This document shows positions 47,315 through 55,442 of a stretch of 64,000 bases of DNA, piece after piece. Source of the stretch: Nitrospira sp. (GTDB lineage Bacteria > Nitrospirota > Nitrospiria > Nitrospirales > Nitrospiraceae); NCBI GenBank assembly GCA_024760545.1, contig CP060501.1, forward strand, positions 2,145,501 to 2,209,500. Reading direction: 5' to 3'. Under the pieces are notes generated by a model. It was given only the letters and a program-made list of their open reading frames with translations. It was not told the DNA's origin and searched no databases. The stretch's first letter is position 1. Each line of letters starts with the position of its first letter. Both the position numbers and the translations under genes were made by a program.

Positions 47315-47668
47315 TTATTGTTCCCTGCCCACATTCTCGAGAAGTTCTTCGAGGTTCGTGCTTTTCGCATTCGGGTGATCGCGAACCGCCCTCTCGTAGG
47401 AGCTGACCAAGCCACCAAGTTGATCCGTAAGTGCCCTCTCCAGCTTTGGGACCCACTCCGTATACGCGTACTGGATCTCGGACTCGGCGTAAGGGCATGT
47501 CGCGGTGAATGCGAATATCGCTTTAGCAAGGGTCTCTTCGAGAAAGCCAAACGTCGCCACAACCCGACCAAGTTGCTCTCAGAACGTCCGCTCGTGCAGG
47601 TGAGTCGGGAACTCACGCGGCAGAGCATTCTTGTCGATAGTCGATGGCCGAGGTATGTGCTCGCTCAT
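47315..47668 (-). pseudogene. Broken small helical-protein gene (premature TGA and 3' truncation)
   Basis: The frame opens with ATG at 47668 (MSEHIPRPSTIDKNALPREF) and reads LHERTF, then TGA at codon 30 (47579-47581), then continues in the same frame as EQLGRVVATFGFLEETLAKAIF. It ends at TAA 47315, where the REP-like palindrome begins. The protein-like sequence on both sides of the stop indicates a nonsense change, probably Trp (TGG to TGA), rather than two genes. A GTG at 47560 could restart an 81-residue product. From memory, relatives are longer and end with an RN...CH motif, which would be missing here. Confidence 0.7.
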
Positions 47669-47849
47669 GGAGTACTCAGAAGATACTCGCCCCTCGCAAA
47701 TTCGCCGCCATGCGATGAACACGATGATGGCGATGCCTGCCGAGCCGACTACCACTTACATCAACACAGGGAGTCCACCTAACCTCGGGCATCAGTCGCG
47801 GGAGTTCACGATCACACCGGCCGCCCGTCGAGGTTAAGCAGTGGACATA
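47669..47849. other. Intergenic region between the pseudogene and a HEPN-like gene
   Basis: The pseudogene frame stays open 29 codons further upstream on the minus strand, to a TAA just beyond a GTG at 47755. This stretch encodes a hydrophobic segment (VVVGSAGIAIIVFIAWRR) that could be a lost N-terminal anchor. There is no ribosome site at the GTG, so I do not extend the gene. Confidence 0.35.
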
Positions 47850-48524
47850 TCACGACGCGTGCTCGGTCCTCATATCGTAGGAGCGCCAATGGCCCATAAT
47901 GGCTTGCTGGAACAACTGGATTAGAAGCTTTGTCGTTGGAGGGATATCATTGACAAACGCCTTAAGACGAACAGCATCACGTTCTGCATCCGCTCCCGGT
48001 TCATCCGGTAACACGGAGTTGATTAAAGCATCGGCCGCAGCTGTAAACACGGTTTCGCCCTGCGTATCTCCAACGCCACTGGCCCACGTCACACGATCGG
48101 ACGAGAACTTGGTCACATATGTCCGAATAACGTTGTCGTCCCAGTGAAAGATCAGCTTATTCCTCATTCTCGATATAGGACGGCTCACTGATAGATTGCC
48201 ACCCAATAGCTGGCTAGCACTCATGAGGGTTTCATCGTCTGCCCCACCGACTCGAGCCAAGTTCCGAACCCGAGGGAAATGTGAACGCAAGAGCTGAATC
48301 GCCTCGTGTATGAATCCGACAGCGACCAGGAACGCCCATAACCGATCACGATCCCCCGCTGGGCCATCTGCGTCCTTAACGAACAAATAGAACCGCTGAC
48401 TCGCCTCAAGCGCATTTACTGCAATGCCTAAGCGCAGCGCCAGCGTGCAGTCGTCTATGTTTCCTGTGAGGGACACTTTCGGTCCCACAATATGCCATGT
48501 CCTCGGCATCATTTTCTCGATCAC
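47850..48524 (-). CDS. HEPN-like candidate protein
   Basis: A 224-residue helical protein. At residues 121-127 it reads RNKLIFH, an R-N-x4-H motif of the kind that forms the active site of HEPN-domain RNases; WDD follows. Upstream are two long helices (LALRLGIAVNALEASQRFYLFV, and RLWAFLVAVGFIHEAIQLLRSHF), as in HEPN four-helix bundles. The start is a GTG at 48524 or ATG at 48512; neither has a strong ribosome site. It lies 48 bases downstream of the second HEPN-like gene on the same strand. A toxin or defence role would follow only if the motif is real; no antitoxin (MNT) gene is adjacent. Confidence 0.5.
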   Translation of the reverse strand: MIEKMMPRTWHIVGPKVSLTGNIDDCTLALRLGIAVNALEASQRFYLFVKDADGPAGDRDRLWAFLVAVGFIHEAIQLLRSHFPRVRNLARVGGADDETLMSASQLLGGNLSVSRPISRMRNKLIFHWDDNVIRTYVTKFSSDRVTWASGVGDTQGETVFTAAADALINSVLPDEPGADAERDAVRLKAFVNDIPPTTKLLIQLFQQAIMGHWRSYDMRTEHAS

Positions 48525-48572
48525 TTTGGTGAGCTGTCCAGCGGACCCTGGGCAAAACTAGCTCTGTTAAAT

Positions 48573-49295
48573 TTACTCTGCGGAGCGTTCGGGAAACCCC
48601 AGAAACTCAAAGCTCACTCCTACGTCCGTGGTATCGGTCAACTCCTTCAAGAATTCGTCAAATGTCGCGACTGCATGCGCCTCTCCGATTTCGAGCCTTG
48701 AGTGCAGGAGATATCGTGCGCTATCAGGTGATAGCTTCGCATGGTCGTGAACGACCATCTTGAGAAAAGCCACCGTTGAAGCCAAGACTGACCGCGCACT
48801 GTCAGCAGACCAGAACATCGGCCGTTTTGGAATTCCGACAGCCTTCCATCGTTCACCAGTTAGCTCCAAAGGGAGAGCAACCATGTCGCCTCGATCTTCG
48901 AAGGGACTCACGTCGGTAGGAATCGACTTGACTTTTGAATGGACGTACTCGTTCCGGGCACTCAGAAGCTCTTGAACACGCTGTACCTCAACAACGCCCC
49001 TGTCGAGCGGATGGGTCTCGCCACCGAGACGAAGAAGATACATCTCGAACTTCGACAACACCGACAGCTTGTCTAGATCATCCGCGAACTTCTCACTGAA
49101 CTCCAGGGACAGGAGAAGCGCGTTCGCAGCAGATTCAAGCGCCAGAATCGAGCTCAGAATGGATGCCCTGGCGTGGCGGTTCATAGTATAAGAGTCCTTG
49201 GTTCCGGCGGCTAACCTGCACTGAAAGACCGCGTCACAGAGCAGGTCGATTACCCCGTTATATTTGAACTTTGCGGGCACCTTCATCTCAGCCAC
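48573..49295 (-). CDS. HEPN-like candidate protein
   Basis: A 240-residue protein. At 114-119 it reads RNEYVH, an R-N-x3-H motif compatible with the HEPN RNase active site, preceded by helices such as ASILSSILALESAANALLLSLEF and LSVLSKFEMYLLRLGGETHPLDRG. The pattern of an N-terminal helical bundle with LLSARNEYVHSK resembles HEPN-type proteins encoded in defence islands. The ATG at 49295 gives MAEMKVPAKFKYNG, with no strong ribosome site. It leads into the second HEPN-like gene 48 bases on. The assignment is by motif and context only. Confidence 0.5.
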   Translation of the reverse strand: MAEMKVPAKFKYNGVIDLLCDAVFQCRLAAGTKDSYTMNRHARASILSSILALESAANALLLSLEFSEKFADDLDKLSVLSKFEMYLLRLGGETHPLDRGVVEVQRVQELLSARNEYVHSKVKSIPTDVSPFEDRGDMVALPLELTGERWKAVGIPKRPMFWSADSARSVLASTVAFLKMVVHDHAKLSPDSARYLLHSRLEIGEAHAVATFDEFLKELTDTTDVGVSFEFLGFPERSAE

Positions 49296-49452
49296 TCAAC
49301 AATGTTTAGGCCCCGTGAGTATAAGCGCGGGATCCGCTAATTTCTGTACGTGTTACCCGCAACAACTTTGGCGAAGGATGTGCCACACCCGTTGCCGTTT
49401 AATGAGTTGAGGCTGCAAGACCATTTATTACGGGTCTTTATGCAGATTGGAG

Positions 49453-50217
49453 CTAGAACAGCCCTGCAATCCCGGTGGAGATTTTTTCTTGGACGATCGG
49501 GGTGGCTTCGGGAATGTCTAAACTTTTTTGCCGCACGTGGCCGACCATTCTCATCTTCTGTACTTTCTGCACGGCTGCTGTTTGGCTTCCCGTCGGCTGA
49601 CCCAATGTCTTGCCCATCTTGCGGTCGGTAACCTGCACGTCGGTGATGCACACGTAGGTCACACCGTCTTCCTTCGGTGGTGGCTGCATGCCGGAAAATC
49701 CTGACATGCCGCCGAATCCTGCTCGTCCACCGCTCATGGCCATGGCTTGCCGCATCATGGCGCTCATGTCCGGCATGCCGCCCATGCCCATGGCAGGCCC
49801 ATCACCCGCAGCGCCGGCCGATGCCATCGCGGTGCCTCCGCTGCTGATACCCGAGCCGGGACCGGATTTGGCCACGCTTTCCGGCGTCACACCATCGGCG
49901 GCCTTGTGGCAATAGATCACCTTGGCCTGTATCCAGTAGTTCGCCTGTTCCGGTTCTTGCACCAGTTGATATCCCTTCGCCGTGAGCTTCGTGTTGACCT
50001 CGTTCAACGTCACCTGCTGGTTTTCCGAGATATTCCTGAGTTGGGTATAGATGCTTCGATTGGTATTGGGGTCCAGGAAGATGGTGTTGCTGTTCATGAG
50101 GCCGGATCGGATCACGTTTGAACAGCCGGTGGTCACCACCAACAGAAGCAGCGTGACGAGCGAGAAAAAGAAACGCCTTCTCTCACTCGGATTGTTGTTA
50201 TGCGCGAGACGCTTCAC
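49453..50217 (-). CDS. TraT-like lipoprotein (copy A)
   Basis: A 254-residue exported protein whose leader ends LLLVVTTGC, a lipobox-like lipid site. The early mature part, SNTIFLDPNTNRSIYTQLRNISENQ and GYQLVQEPEQANYWIQAKVIYC, resembles TraT, the complement-resistance/surface-exclusion family. TraT's usual glycine zipper is replaced by a Met/Gly-rich stretch (about 130-170, GMGGMPDMSAMMRQAMAM). The C-terminal VCITDVQVTDR and the closing TPIVQEKISTGIAGLF are shared with copy B. The start is GTG at 50217, four bases after the copy B stop, so translation is probably coupled. Confidence 0.75.
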   Translation of the reverse strand: MKRLAHNNNPSERRRFFFSLVTLLLLVVTTGCSNVIRSGLMNSNTIFLDPNTNRSIYTQLRNISENQQVTLNEVNTKLTAKGYQLVQEPEQANYWIQAKVIYCHKAADGVTPESVAKSGPGSGISSGGTAMASAGAAGDGPAMGMGGMPDMSAMMRQAMAMSGGRAGFGGMSGFSGMQPPPKEDGVTYVCITDVQVTDRKMGKTLGQPTGSQTAAVQKVQKMRMVGHVRQKSLDIPEATPIVQEKISTGIAGLF

Positions 50218-50221
50218 GGGA

Positions 50222-50920
50222 CTAAAAGTTTCCCGCCACGGCCGCGCTCAACTTCTGTTGGAGCAACGGTGTCGCTTCGGCTTCATCCAGTTTCTTTTGG
50301 TGCACATCGGCGGCCAGTCTGGTCTGATACACACCGGACTCCTCCCCTGTTCCTGCTTTCATTCCACCGGGGAGCGGCGCGGCTCCTTGGTCCGTGATCT
50401 GAACGTCGGCGACGCAGGCATAGTTCACGTCGTCCGGCATCTTGGGACCTGATGACGAGGAGCTGATCAGATCGCCGATGCCTTGAATCGCGCTCAAACC
50501 CATCGAGGCCGCCGCGCCGCCCATCGCGCCATAGGGCCCCGCCATGCTCGCCATGCTGGTAAGGCCTTGCATGGCTCCCATCGTCGTGTTGAACGCGGAC
50601 CCATAGCCGCTCGCCACCATTGACTCGACCGGCATCTCGGGCTTCGTGATGTTGCAGTAGACGATGTTCGCCAGCACGATGTAGCGCGCGCCATCCGGAT
50701 CGCTCACGACCTGATACCCCTTCGCGGCTAAGCGTGGTCCCAGATCATGAAACGAAACGCCCTGATTGTCGGACGAGTTGCGGGCCTGAATGAATACCGT
50801 CTTCTGTGTGCTGGGCGGCAGGAAAAACGTGTTGCTCGAAATAAGATCCGTGTCTTTGATGTTGCCGGCGTGAGCGGTAAGCGGCAATAGAAAAAGGATA
50901 AAAAGCGCCAGGTATCGCAT
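50222..50920 (-). CDS. TraT-like secreted protein (copy B)
   Basis: A 232-residue exported protein with a signal peptide (about 1-18, MRYLALFILF..., ending AHAG). It reads SSNTFFLPPSTQKTVFIQARNSSDNQGVSF and AAKGYQVVSDPDGARYIVLANIVYC, the TraT domain. A Gly/Ala/Met-rich hydrophobic stretch follows (GAMGGAAASMGLSAIQGIG), the likely membrane-inserting zipper. No lipid-attachment Cys is visible near the cleavage site. The ATG at 50920 is preferred over an open start at 50983. It is the first gene of a two-gene TraT unit, divergent from the lipoprotein pair at 51 kb. Confidence 0.75.
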   Translation of the reverse strand: MRYLALFILFLLPLTAHAGNIKDTDLISSNTFFLPPSTQKTVFIQARNSSDNQGVSFHDLGPRLAAKGYQVVSDPDGARYIVLANIVYCNITKPEMPVESMVASGYGSAFNTTMGAMQGLTSMASMAGPYGAMGGAAASMGLSAIQGIGDLISSSSSGPKMPDDVNYACVADVQITDQGAAPLPGGMKAGTGEESGVYQTRLAADVHQKKLDEAEATPLLQQKLSAAVAGNF

Positions 50921-51085
50921 CGACACCCCACGACAAAACCGCCCGGATTGTACGCAAGAGTCGGTTTCAATAGCAACGGTCAAACTGAACTGAAAATGTA
51001 CGGTTTTTAGGACGGATGGGCTTGAAGAATCGCCCCTCGTCGGCTAGCATGGCGGCCAGCCAGCCGCTGGGAGCCCTAGGAGAAC
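50921..51085. promoter_or_regulatory. Divergent promoter region between TraT-like and lipoprotein pairs
   Basis: 165 bases separate the two divergent gene pairs. Both promoters must lie here, so coordinate regulation is possible. I see no obvious operator palindrome and no consensus promoter that I would defend. Confidence 0.3.
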
Positions 51086-53251
51086 GTGCCGTCTATGCGA
51101 GCTTGGGCTTTTTTCCTCCTGCTCGCGACTGTGATCGCCGGTTGCAGCGGCGACAAGCACCTGCCGTCCTCGAATCCGCCGGAATACGATCCCAATACAA
51201 TCTATACCGCGCCCGCCGCGCCCGCCCGAGCTGCAACTCTTTCGACGGCACCGACTGAACTGGAATCGCTCCGAGCCAAGCTCGACGCGCTTGAAATGAG
51301 CTCGAAAGGAAAGGGCGAGCGGAAGAAGGCTCCGTTCGATTCGAATTCACTACAGCCATTCAAAGGCGCCGCCAACCCCTGCGAGATCTTGTCGAGACTC
51401 GCGCCGGGCTTGGGCAGCGCGCAGCTTTTTGCAGGCCATGACGGTGCGGCATTGAAGAAGGCCTTGGGTCCGGAGGCCGACGATATCGCGCGTCGAATGG
51501 ATGAGCACCTCGCGAAGGGGCTGAAGTATTCGCTCGGCTCCGGCGCGGCGGATTGTCCGATCTCGGTGAGGCCACGCAAGAGCAGTAGCCCGATCGATCG
51601 GTTCCAGCCGGCGCGCGCCGTGTTGGCTTCCACGGCATCCACCCAACCGTTCCTGTTGGCCCAAACGACGATCCCCGAGACATCTCAGGATGACTACGAT
51701 GTAAACAATCCTCCGATGCGCCGAGAAGATGCGCCTCCAGGTTGGGTGGGCTACAGGACCACGGATACGATGACACGTATCGGCAAGCCGCCGCGCGCGG
51801 AAGGTATTTATGAAAGCTATGACATGGTCATTGCCCCGAAAGCGAAACAATGCCCCCATCTGGAAGGACCGGATCAGAAGGGAATCGCGGATGGGACCTT
51901 TGAATGGTCATTTCTGATGTATCGGAGAGCGATGGGGCAGGCCGTACTCTATCGTCGGCACGTCGTGGCGACACTCAAAGGAGAGGTCGATGATGACGCC
52001 AAGCTCAAACAAGTGGAGTATGACGTCACCGTCACACTCCAACATATCGGCACGGAGCTTGCGCCCTATTCCCAGTCCTACGGAAGCACGGGCCACTTTA
52101 CACTCGATCAGCGAACGAGTCTTCCCCAGGAATTCAGCATCATTACGGTATCGGGCTTTTCCGAAGCGGAGGCTCAGGCAAAAGATGCGCAACTCCTCGG
52201 AACGCTCACGGCGCTTGTGGCCTATTTTTCCGGCCAAGAGTATTACAAGGCCCAACAGTACTGGAACCACCCCAATACCTGTGTCGACATTGTTTTTAAT
52301 CCGGCCACGAAAACGCAGAGATTTGCTCCGAACAAATCGTATCAGGTGAAAACAGAACTGCGCACCAAGAAGGACCAGATGGTGGTGCCGGCCAAGTTCA
52401 AGGAGGCGAGAGAGCGGCCGAGGGAGGGCAATGGGACCGTCTCACCGAGAGAGGACAAGTCGCAAGGTGACAGGCCCGTCAGGTTTACCTATCAAGCGCC
52501 GGGGACACGGGTGCGGCATAGTGGATTCCGGGTCAACGCAGTCTCCCGCGCCGGGGTCGCGGAAACCAAGGATGGAGACTGGGAATTGGCTCCTGCTGCT
52601 TACGTGCTTGAATTCAAGTCGCACATCGTTCAGGAACCGTTGAATATCCCGAACCCGCAGTTCGGCATGGGGTTAAGTTCGAATGGGTTTGACGCCCATG
52701 TTCAGGCGACCATCCCGCTCCAGCATACGGAAGATCGCGGATGGGTTGGGGAAGGCGTGATGCAATACGCGACTCGCACAACGACTCTGCCGGCTCAGTG
52801 CGAATTCCGCGTTCAGGGCATCGGCACGACCACGTTTCATGTGAACGGAGGCTCGATCAGCATAGATCCGGAGCCATTTGCCGTGAACTTGATTGTTCTG
52901 CCGGGGCAATCAGGAGAAGTGCTAGAGACCCACTGTACGAGCGGCAATACACCTGAAAAACTAAAAGAACTGTTTGCGACACAGGGTGTGCATGGAGGCG
53001 AGGCCCACGGCATGATGGGAAAAGCCGGCGGATGGAGCGGGGCCTTCAACTTCACTCGCTTCAGGACATTCAATATGGCGAAGAAAGGTTACGAGATCGG
53101 CGGCTGGACGCCGGTACGCGATTCTGACGTCATCGCCAAAAAGACTATCACCGTCAATTGCGGCATGGGGCTACAGACCTGCCGGGAAGAGACGATGCTG
53201 ACCTTGAAGCAAGCGGATGAGCCGGGCGAAGGTGCATCCCCAGCGAGATGA
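51086..53251 (+). CDS. Large lipoprotein, paralogue 1
   Basis: A 721-residue lipoprotein with signal peptide and lipobox ending VIAGC (Cys near 20), followed by GDKHLPSSNPPEYDP, which recurs in its neighbour. Conserved landmarks are TLKGEVDDDAKLKQVEYD near residue 295, CVDIVFNPATKTQRFAPNKS near residue 395, and VPAKFKEARERPREGNGTVSPR near residue 435. A Cys-containing C-terminal third follows. No domain was recognised. The start is GTG at 51086 or the ATG at 51095. The stop is three bases before the paralogue's start. The divergent TraT-like pair suggests a shared outer-membrane role. Confidence 0.72.
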   Translation: MPSMRAWAFFLLLATVIAGCSGDKHLPSSNPPEYDPNTIYTAPAAPARAATLSTAPTELESLRAKLDALEMSSKGKGERKKAPFDSNSLQPFKGAANPCEILSRLAPGLGSAQLFAGHDGAALKKALGPEADDIARRMDEHLAKGLKYSLGSGAADCPISVRPRKSSSPIDRFQPARAVLASTASTQPFLLAQTTIPETSQDDYDVNNPPMRREDAPPGWVGYRTTDTMTRIGKPPRAEGIYESYDMVIAPKAKQCPHLEGPDQKGIADGTFEWSFLMYRRAMGQAVLYRRHVVATLKGEVDDDAKLKQVEYDVTVTLQHIGTELAPYSQSYGSTGHFTLDQRTSLPQEFSIITVSGFSEAEAQAKDAQLLGTLTALVAYFSGQEYYKAQQYWNHPNTCVDIVFNPATKTQRFAPNKSYQVKTELRTKKDQMVVPAKFKEARERPREGNGTVSPREDKSQGDRPVRFTYQAPGTRVRHSGFRVNAVSRAGVAETKDGDWELAPAAYVLEFKSHIVQEPLNIPNPQFGMGLSSNGFDAHVQATIPLQHTEDRGWVGEGVMQYATRTTTLPAQCEFRVQGIGTTTFHVNGGSISIDPEPFAVNLIVLPGQSGEVLETHCTSGNTPEKLKELFATQGVHGGEAHGMMGKAGGWSGAFNFTRFRTFNMAKKGYEIGGWTPVRDSDVIAKKTITVNCGMGLQTCREETMLTLKQADEPGEGASPAR

Positions 53252-53254
53252 AAT

Positions 53255-55369
53255 GTGCCTTGGTATAGGGAAGCTGTGAAAACCGGAGTTCTTTGGGTAT
53301 CAATTATTCTTCTGTTGCTTCAAGGGTGCGGCGGCGATAAGCATCTGCCGTCTTCCAATCCGCCTGAATACAACCCGAAGAAAGACAATTCAGTGCCAAC
53401 CTTGCCTGCTGCAGCGCCAGTATTTGCACCACAGTCGGACAAAGCACCAGAGTCGGAGCCGCCGCTATCTGGATTGCCGCCGCTCGAACCTGGGCCGAAT
53501 GAGAAGGGCGAATGGCGGAAACTTCCGGTTGCACCGCAATCCATACAACCGTTGAAGGACGCGAAGACGGTTTGCGATGTTCTGTCGAAACTTGTTCAAG
53601 GCCTTGGAGGCGCGCAGCTTTTTTCCGGTGCAGAGAGTGGGGTGTCGAGGAAATCGCTTGGAACACAAGCTGACTCGACCGCGCGGTCGCTGGACCGGCT
53701 ACTGTTTGACACCTTCAAGCAACAATTCGGTCCCGGCGCAGGGACCTGTTCGACGCTTACGACCGGCCACAACAACGGCTTCGAAGATCTGGTGAATGCG
53801 GCTCGTGTCCGGCGCACGTCTGGGCCATCGAGGGCGCCCTTTCAGATAGCCCAGGCAACGGTTCCCGAGGGAGCGAGGGAGGCGTATACCGTCACCAAGG
53901 GGTCGACGAAATTGGATATTCCGCCTGAGTACGTCGGCCATAAGACGAGGGAGTGGAGAAAAGAGGTCGGGACAGGAAGGAATGCCGGCAATATCAACGC
54001 CTTTACGCTGGTCAATGGTGGGAAAGCACGCAAATGCCCGACGCCTGATGGAGTGGTTGAGGGTGATTACGAATTTGCGCTGATCGTTCATCAGACAACG
54101 GACGATGCCGGGACGGTTCGAACATTGTATAACGCCCGGCGTGTGTTTGCCACATTGAAGGGACAAGTCGACGATGATGCGAAGCTCCAGTATGTCGACC
54201 TCGATGCCACGCTGGTGATCGGACGCGGAATGACCGATGGCCCGACGCTCTGGTCCCGTCAGCGCCAGCATGTCCGATTTGTACCCGATCACCAGGCCGC
54301 GGGGCTTCCCACACAGTTCTCCGATTGGTCCATTTCGGAATGGACCTCGGAACTGGTTGGTGCGACGGAACGTGACTCCATGAGTATGTTGCTGCTGGCC
54401 GCAACGGTGTTCTCCGGTCCGATTTACTTGGAGGCGGAACTTGTCTGGTCCACAGAAAACACCTGCGTGGAGATTACCTTCAACCCTGCGACGAAGACGC
54501 AGAGATTTCTTCCGAGCAAATCGTTTGAAGTTAAGACCGAACTGCGGACCAAAAAAGAGCAGGTGATCGTTCCGGCAAAGTTCAAGGAAGCGAGAGAGCG
54601 GCCCAGAGAGAGAAACGGCACCGTATCCCCGCGGCAGGAGACGTCGCAGCCCGGCACACCGGCCAAGTTTACCTACAACGCTCCGCCCACACGCGTGAGG
54701 CATAGTGGATTCAGGCTGGGGGCCGTTTCACGCGCAGGAGTGGCGGAAGCCAAGGATGGTGAATGGGTGTTGGGAGAGGGAGCATACGTCTTGGAGTTTC
54801 AATCAAGGATTGTCTCTTCAGGACTGGTCGATCCTGCGCAATCTCAAGCAGTAGGGACCGTTCGCCTTGAAACACAGGACGAGGAAAGCTCCAGTGCCGT
54901 TCCGAAATACACCGGACAGGGTACGATCAGCTATCAAACCGGTCCGTTGCCGAACTGGAATGCCTGTGACCCGCTGGTTCGCGGACAAGGGACTCTCTCT
55001 TTGCGCGTGTTTCAGGCTTTTATTCAGATGGAAGAACCGCGAAGCGGGCCTGGAACACTATCGGGAGGTTCGGCGAAGATCGAATTGCTTTATGGCATTC
55101 TCGGAATGTCCCAGGAAACCAGCACGGGCATGCATGCCATGGTGAATTACGAATGCGTTCCCAATCGACCCGAGCTGTCGCCCTTTTGGTCACCCATGTT
55201 CATCAGCGGGCGAGGGGAAATCTCCACGGATCCCATGGTCATGTTCCTGCTGAAAGATTGGACCTATGTCGGCCAGAACGGTGTCGTGGCGACCAAAACG
55301 CTGAGGAGCATGTGCGGAGGCCAGTGCGATCAGGAGGTGAGTGTCTTCACCTTGAAGGTGCAGGAGTGA
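53255..55369 (+). CDS. Large lipoprotein, paralogue 2
   Basis: A 704-residue lipoprotein with leader ending LLLLQGC and then GDKHLPSSNPPEYNP. It shares with paralogue 1 the blocks TLKGQVDDDAKLQYVDLD, CVEITFNPATKTQRFLPSKS, VKTELRTKK and VPAKFKEARERPRERNGT. N- and C-terminal regions differ strongly, so the duplication is not recent. The start is GTG at 53255, three bases after the upstream stop; an in-frame GTG at 53276 has AGGGA upstream. No known domain was recognised. The pair is likely to be cotranscribed. Confidence 0.72.
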   Translation: MPWYREAVKTGVLWVSIILLLLQGCGGDKHLPSSNPPEYNPKKDNSVPTLPAAAPVFAPQSDKAPESEPPLSGLPPLEPGPNEKGEWRKLPVAPQSIQPLKDAKTVCDVLSKLVQGLGGAQLFSGAESGVSRKSLGTQADSTARSLDRLLFDTFKQQFGPGAGTCSTLTTGHNNGFEDLVNAARVRRTSGPSRAPFQIAQATVPEGAREAYTVTKGSTKLDIPPEYVGHKTREWRKEVGTGRNAGNINAFTLVNGGKARKCPTPDGVVEGDYEFALIVHQTTDDAGTVRTLYNARRVFATLKGQVDDDAKLQYVDLDATLVIGRGMTDGPTLWSRQRQHVRFVPDHQAAGLPTQFSDWSISEWTSELVGATERDSMSMLLLAATVFSGPIYLEAELVWSTENTCVEITFNPATKTQRFLPSKSFEVKTELRTKKEQVIVPAKFKEARERPRERNGTVSPRQETSQPGTPAKFTYNAPPTRVRHSGFRLGAVSRAGVAEAKDGEWVLGEGAYVLEFQSRIVSSGLVDPAQSQAVGTVRLETQDEESSSAVPKYTGQGTISYQTGPLPNWNACDPLVRGQGTLSLRVFQAFIQMEEPRSGPGTLSGGSAKIELLYGILGMSQETSTGMHAMVNYECVPNRPELSPFWSPMFISGRGEISTDPMVMFLLKDWTYVGQNGVVATKTLRSMCGGQCDQEVSVFTLKVQE

Positions 55370-55442
55370 ACGCGCGCGCTACCGACGAAAGCGAATGAAA
55401 GAATCGTGAGAGGCTGACATCCACCGACACCGGCAGCAACAA

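Noticed and set aside
47222-47782. A 186-codon plus-strand frame across the pseudogene
   Set aside because: The minus strand shows a broken but recognisable protein; the plus frame is Arg- and Leu-rich with no motif.
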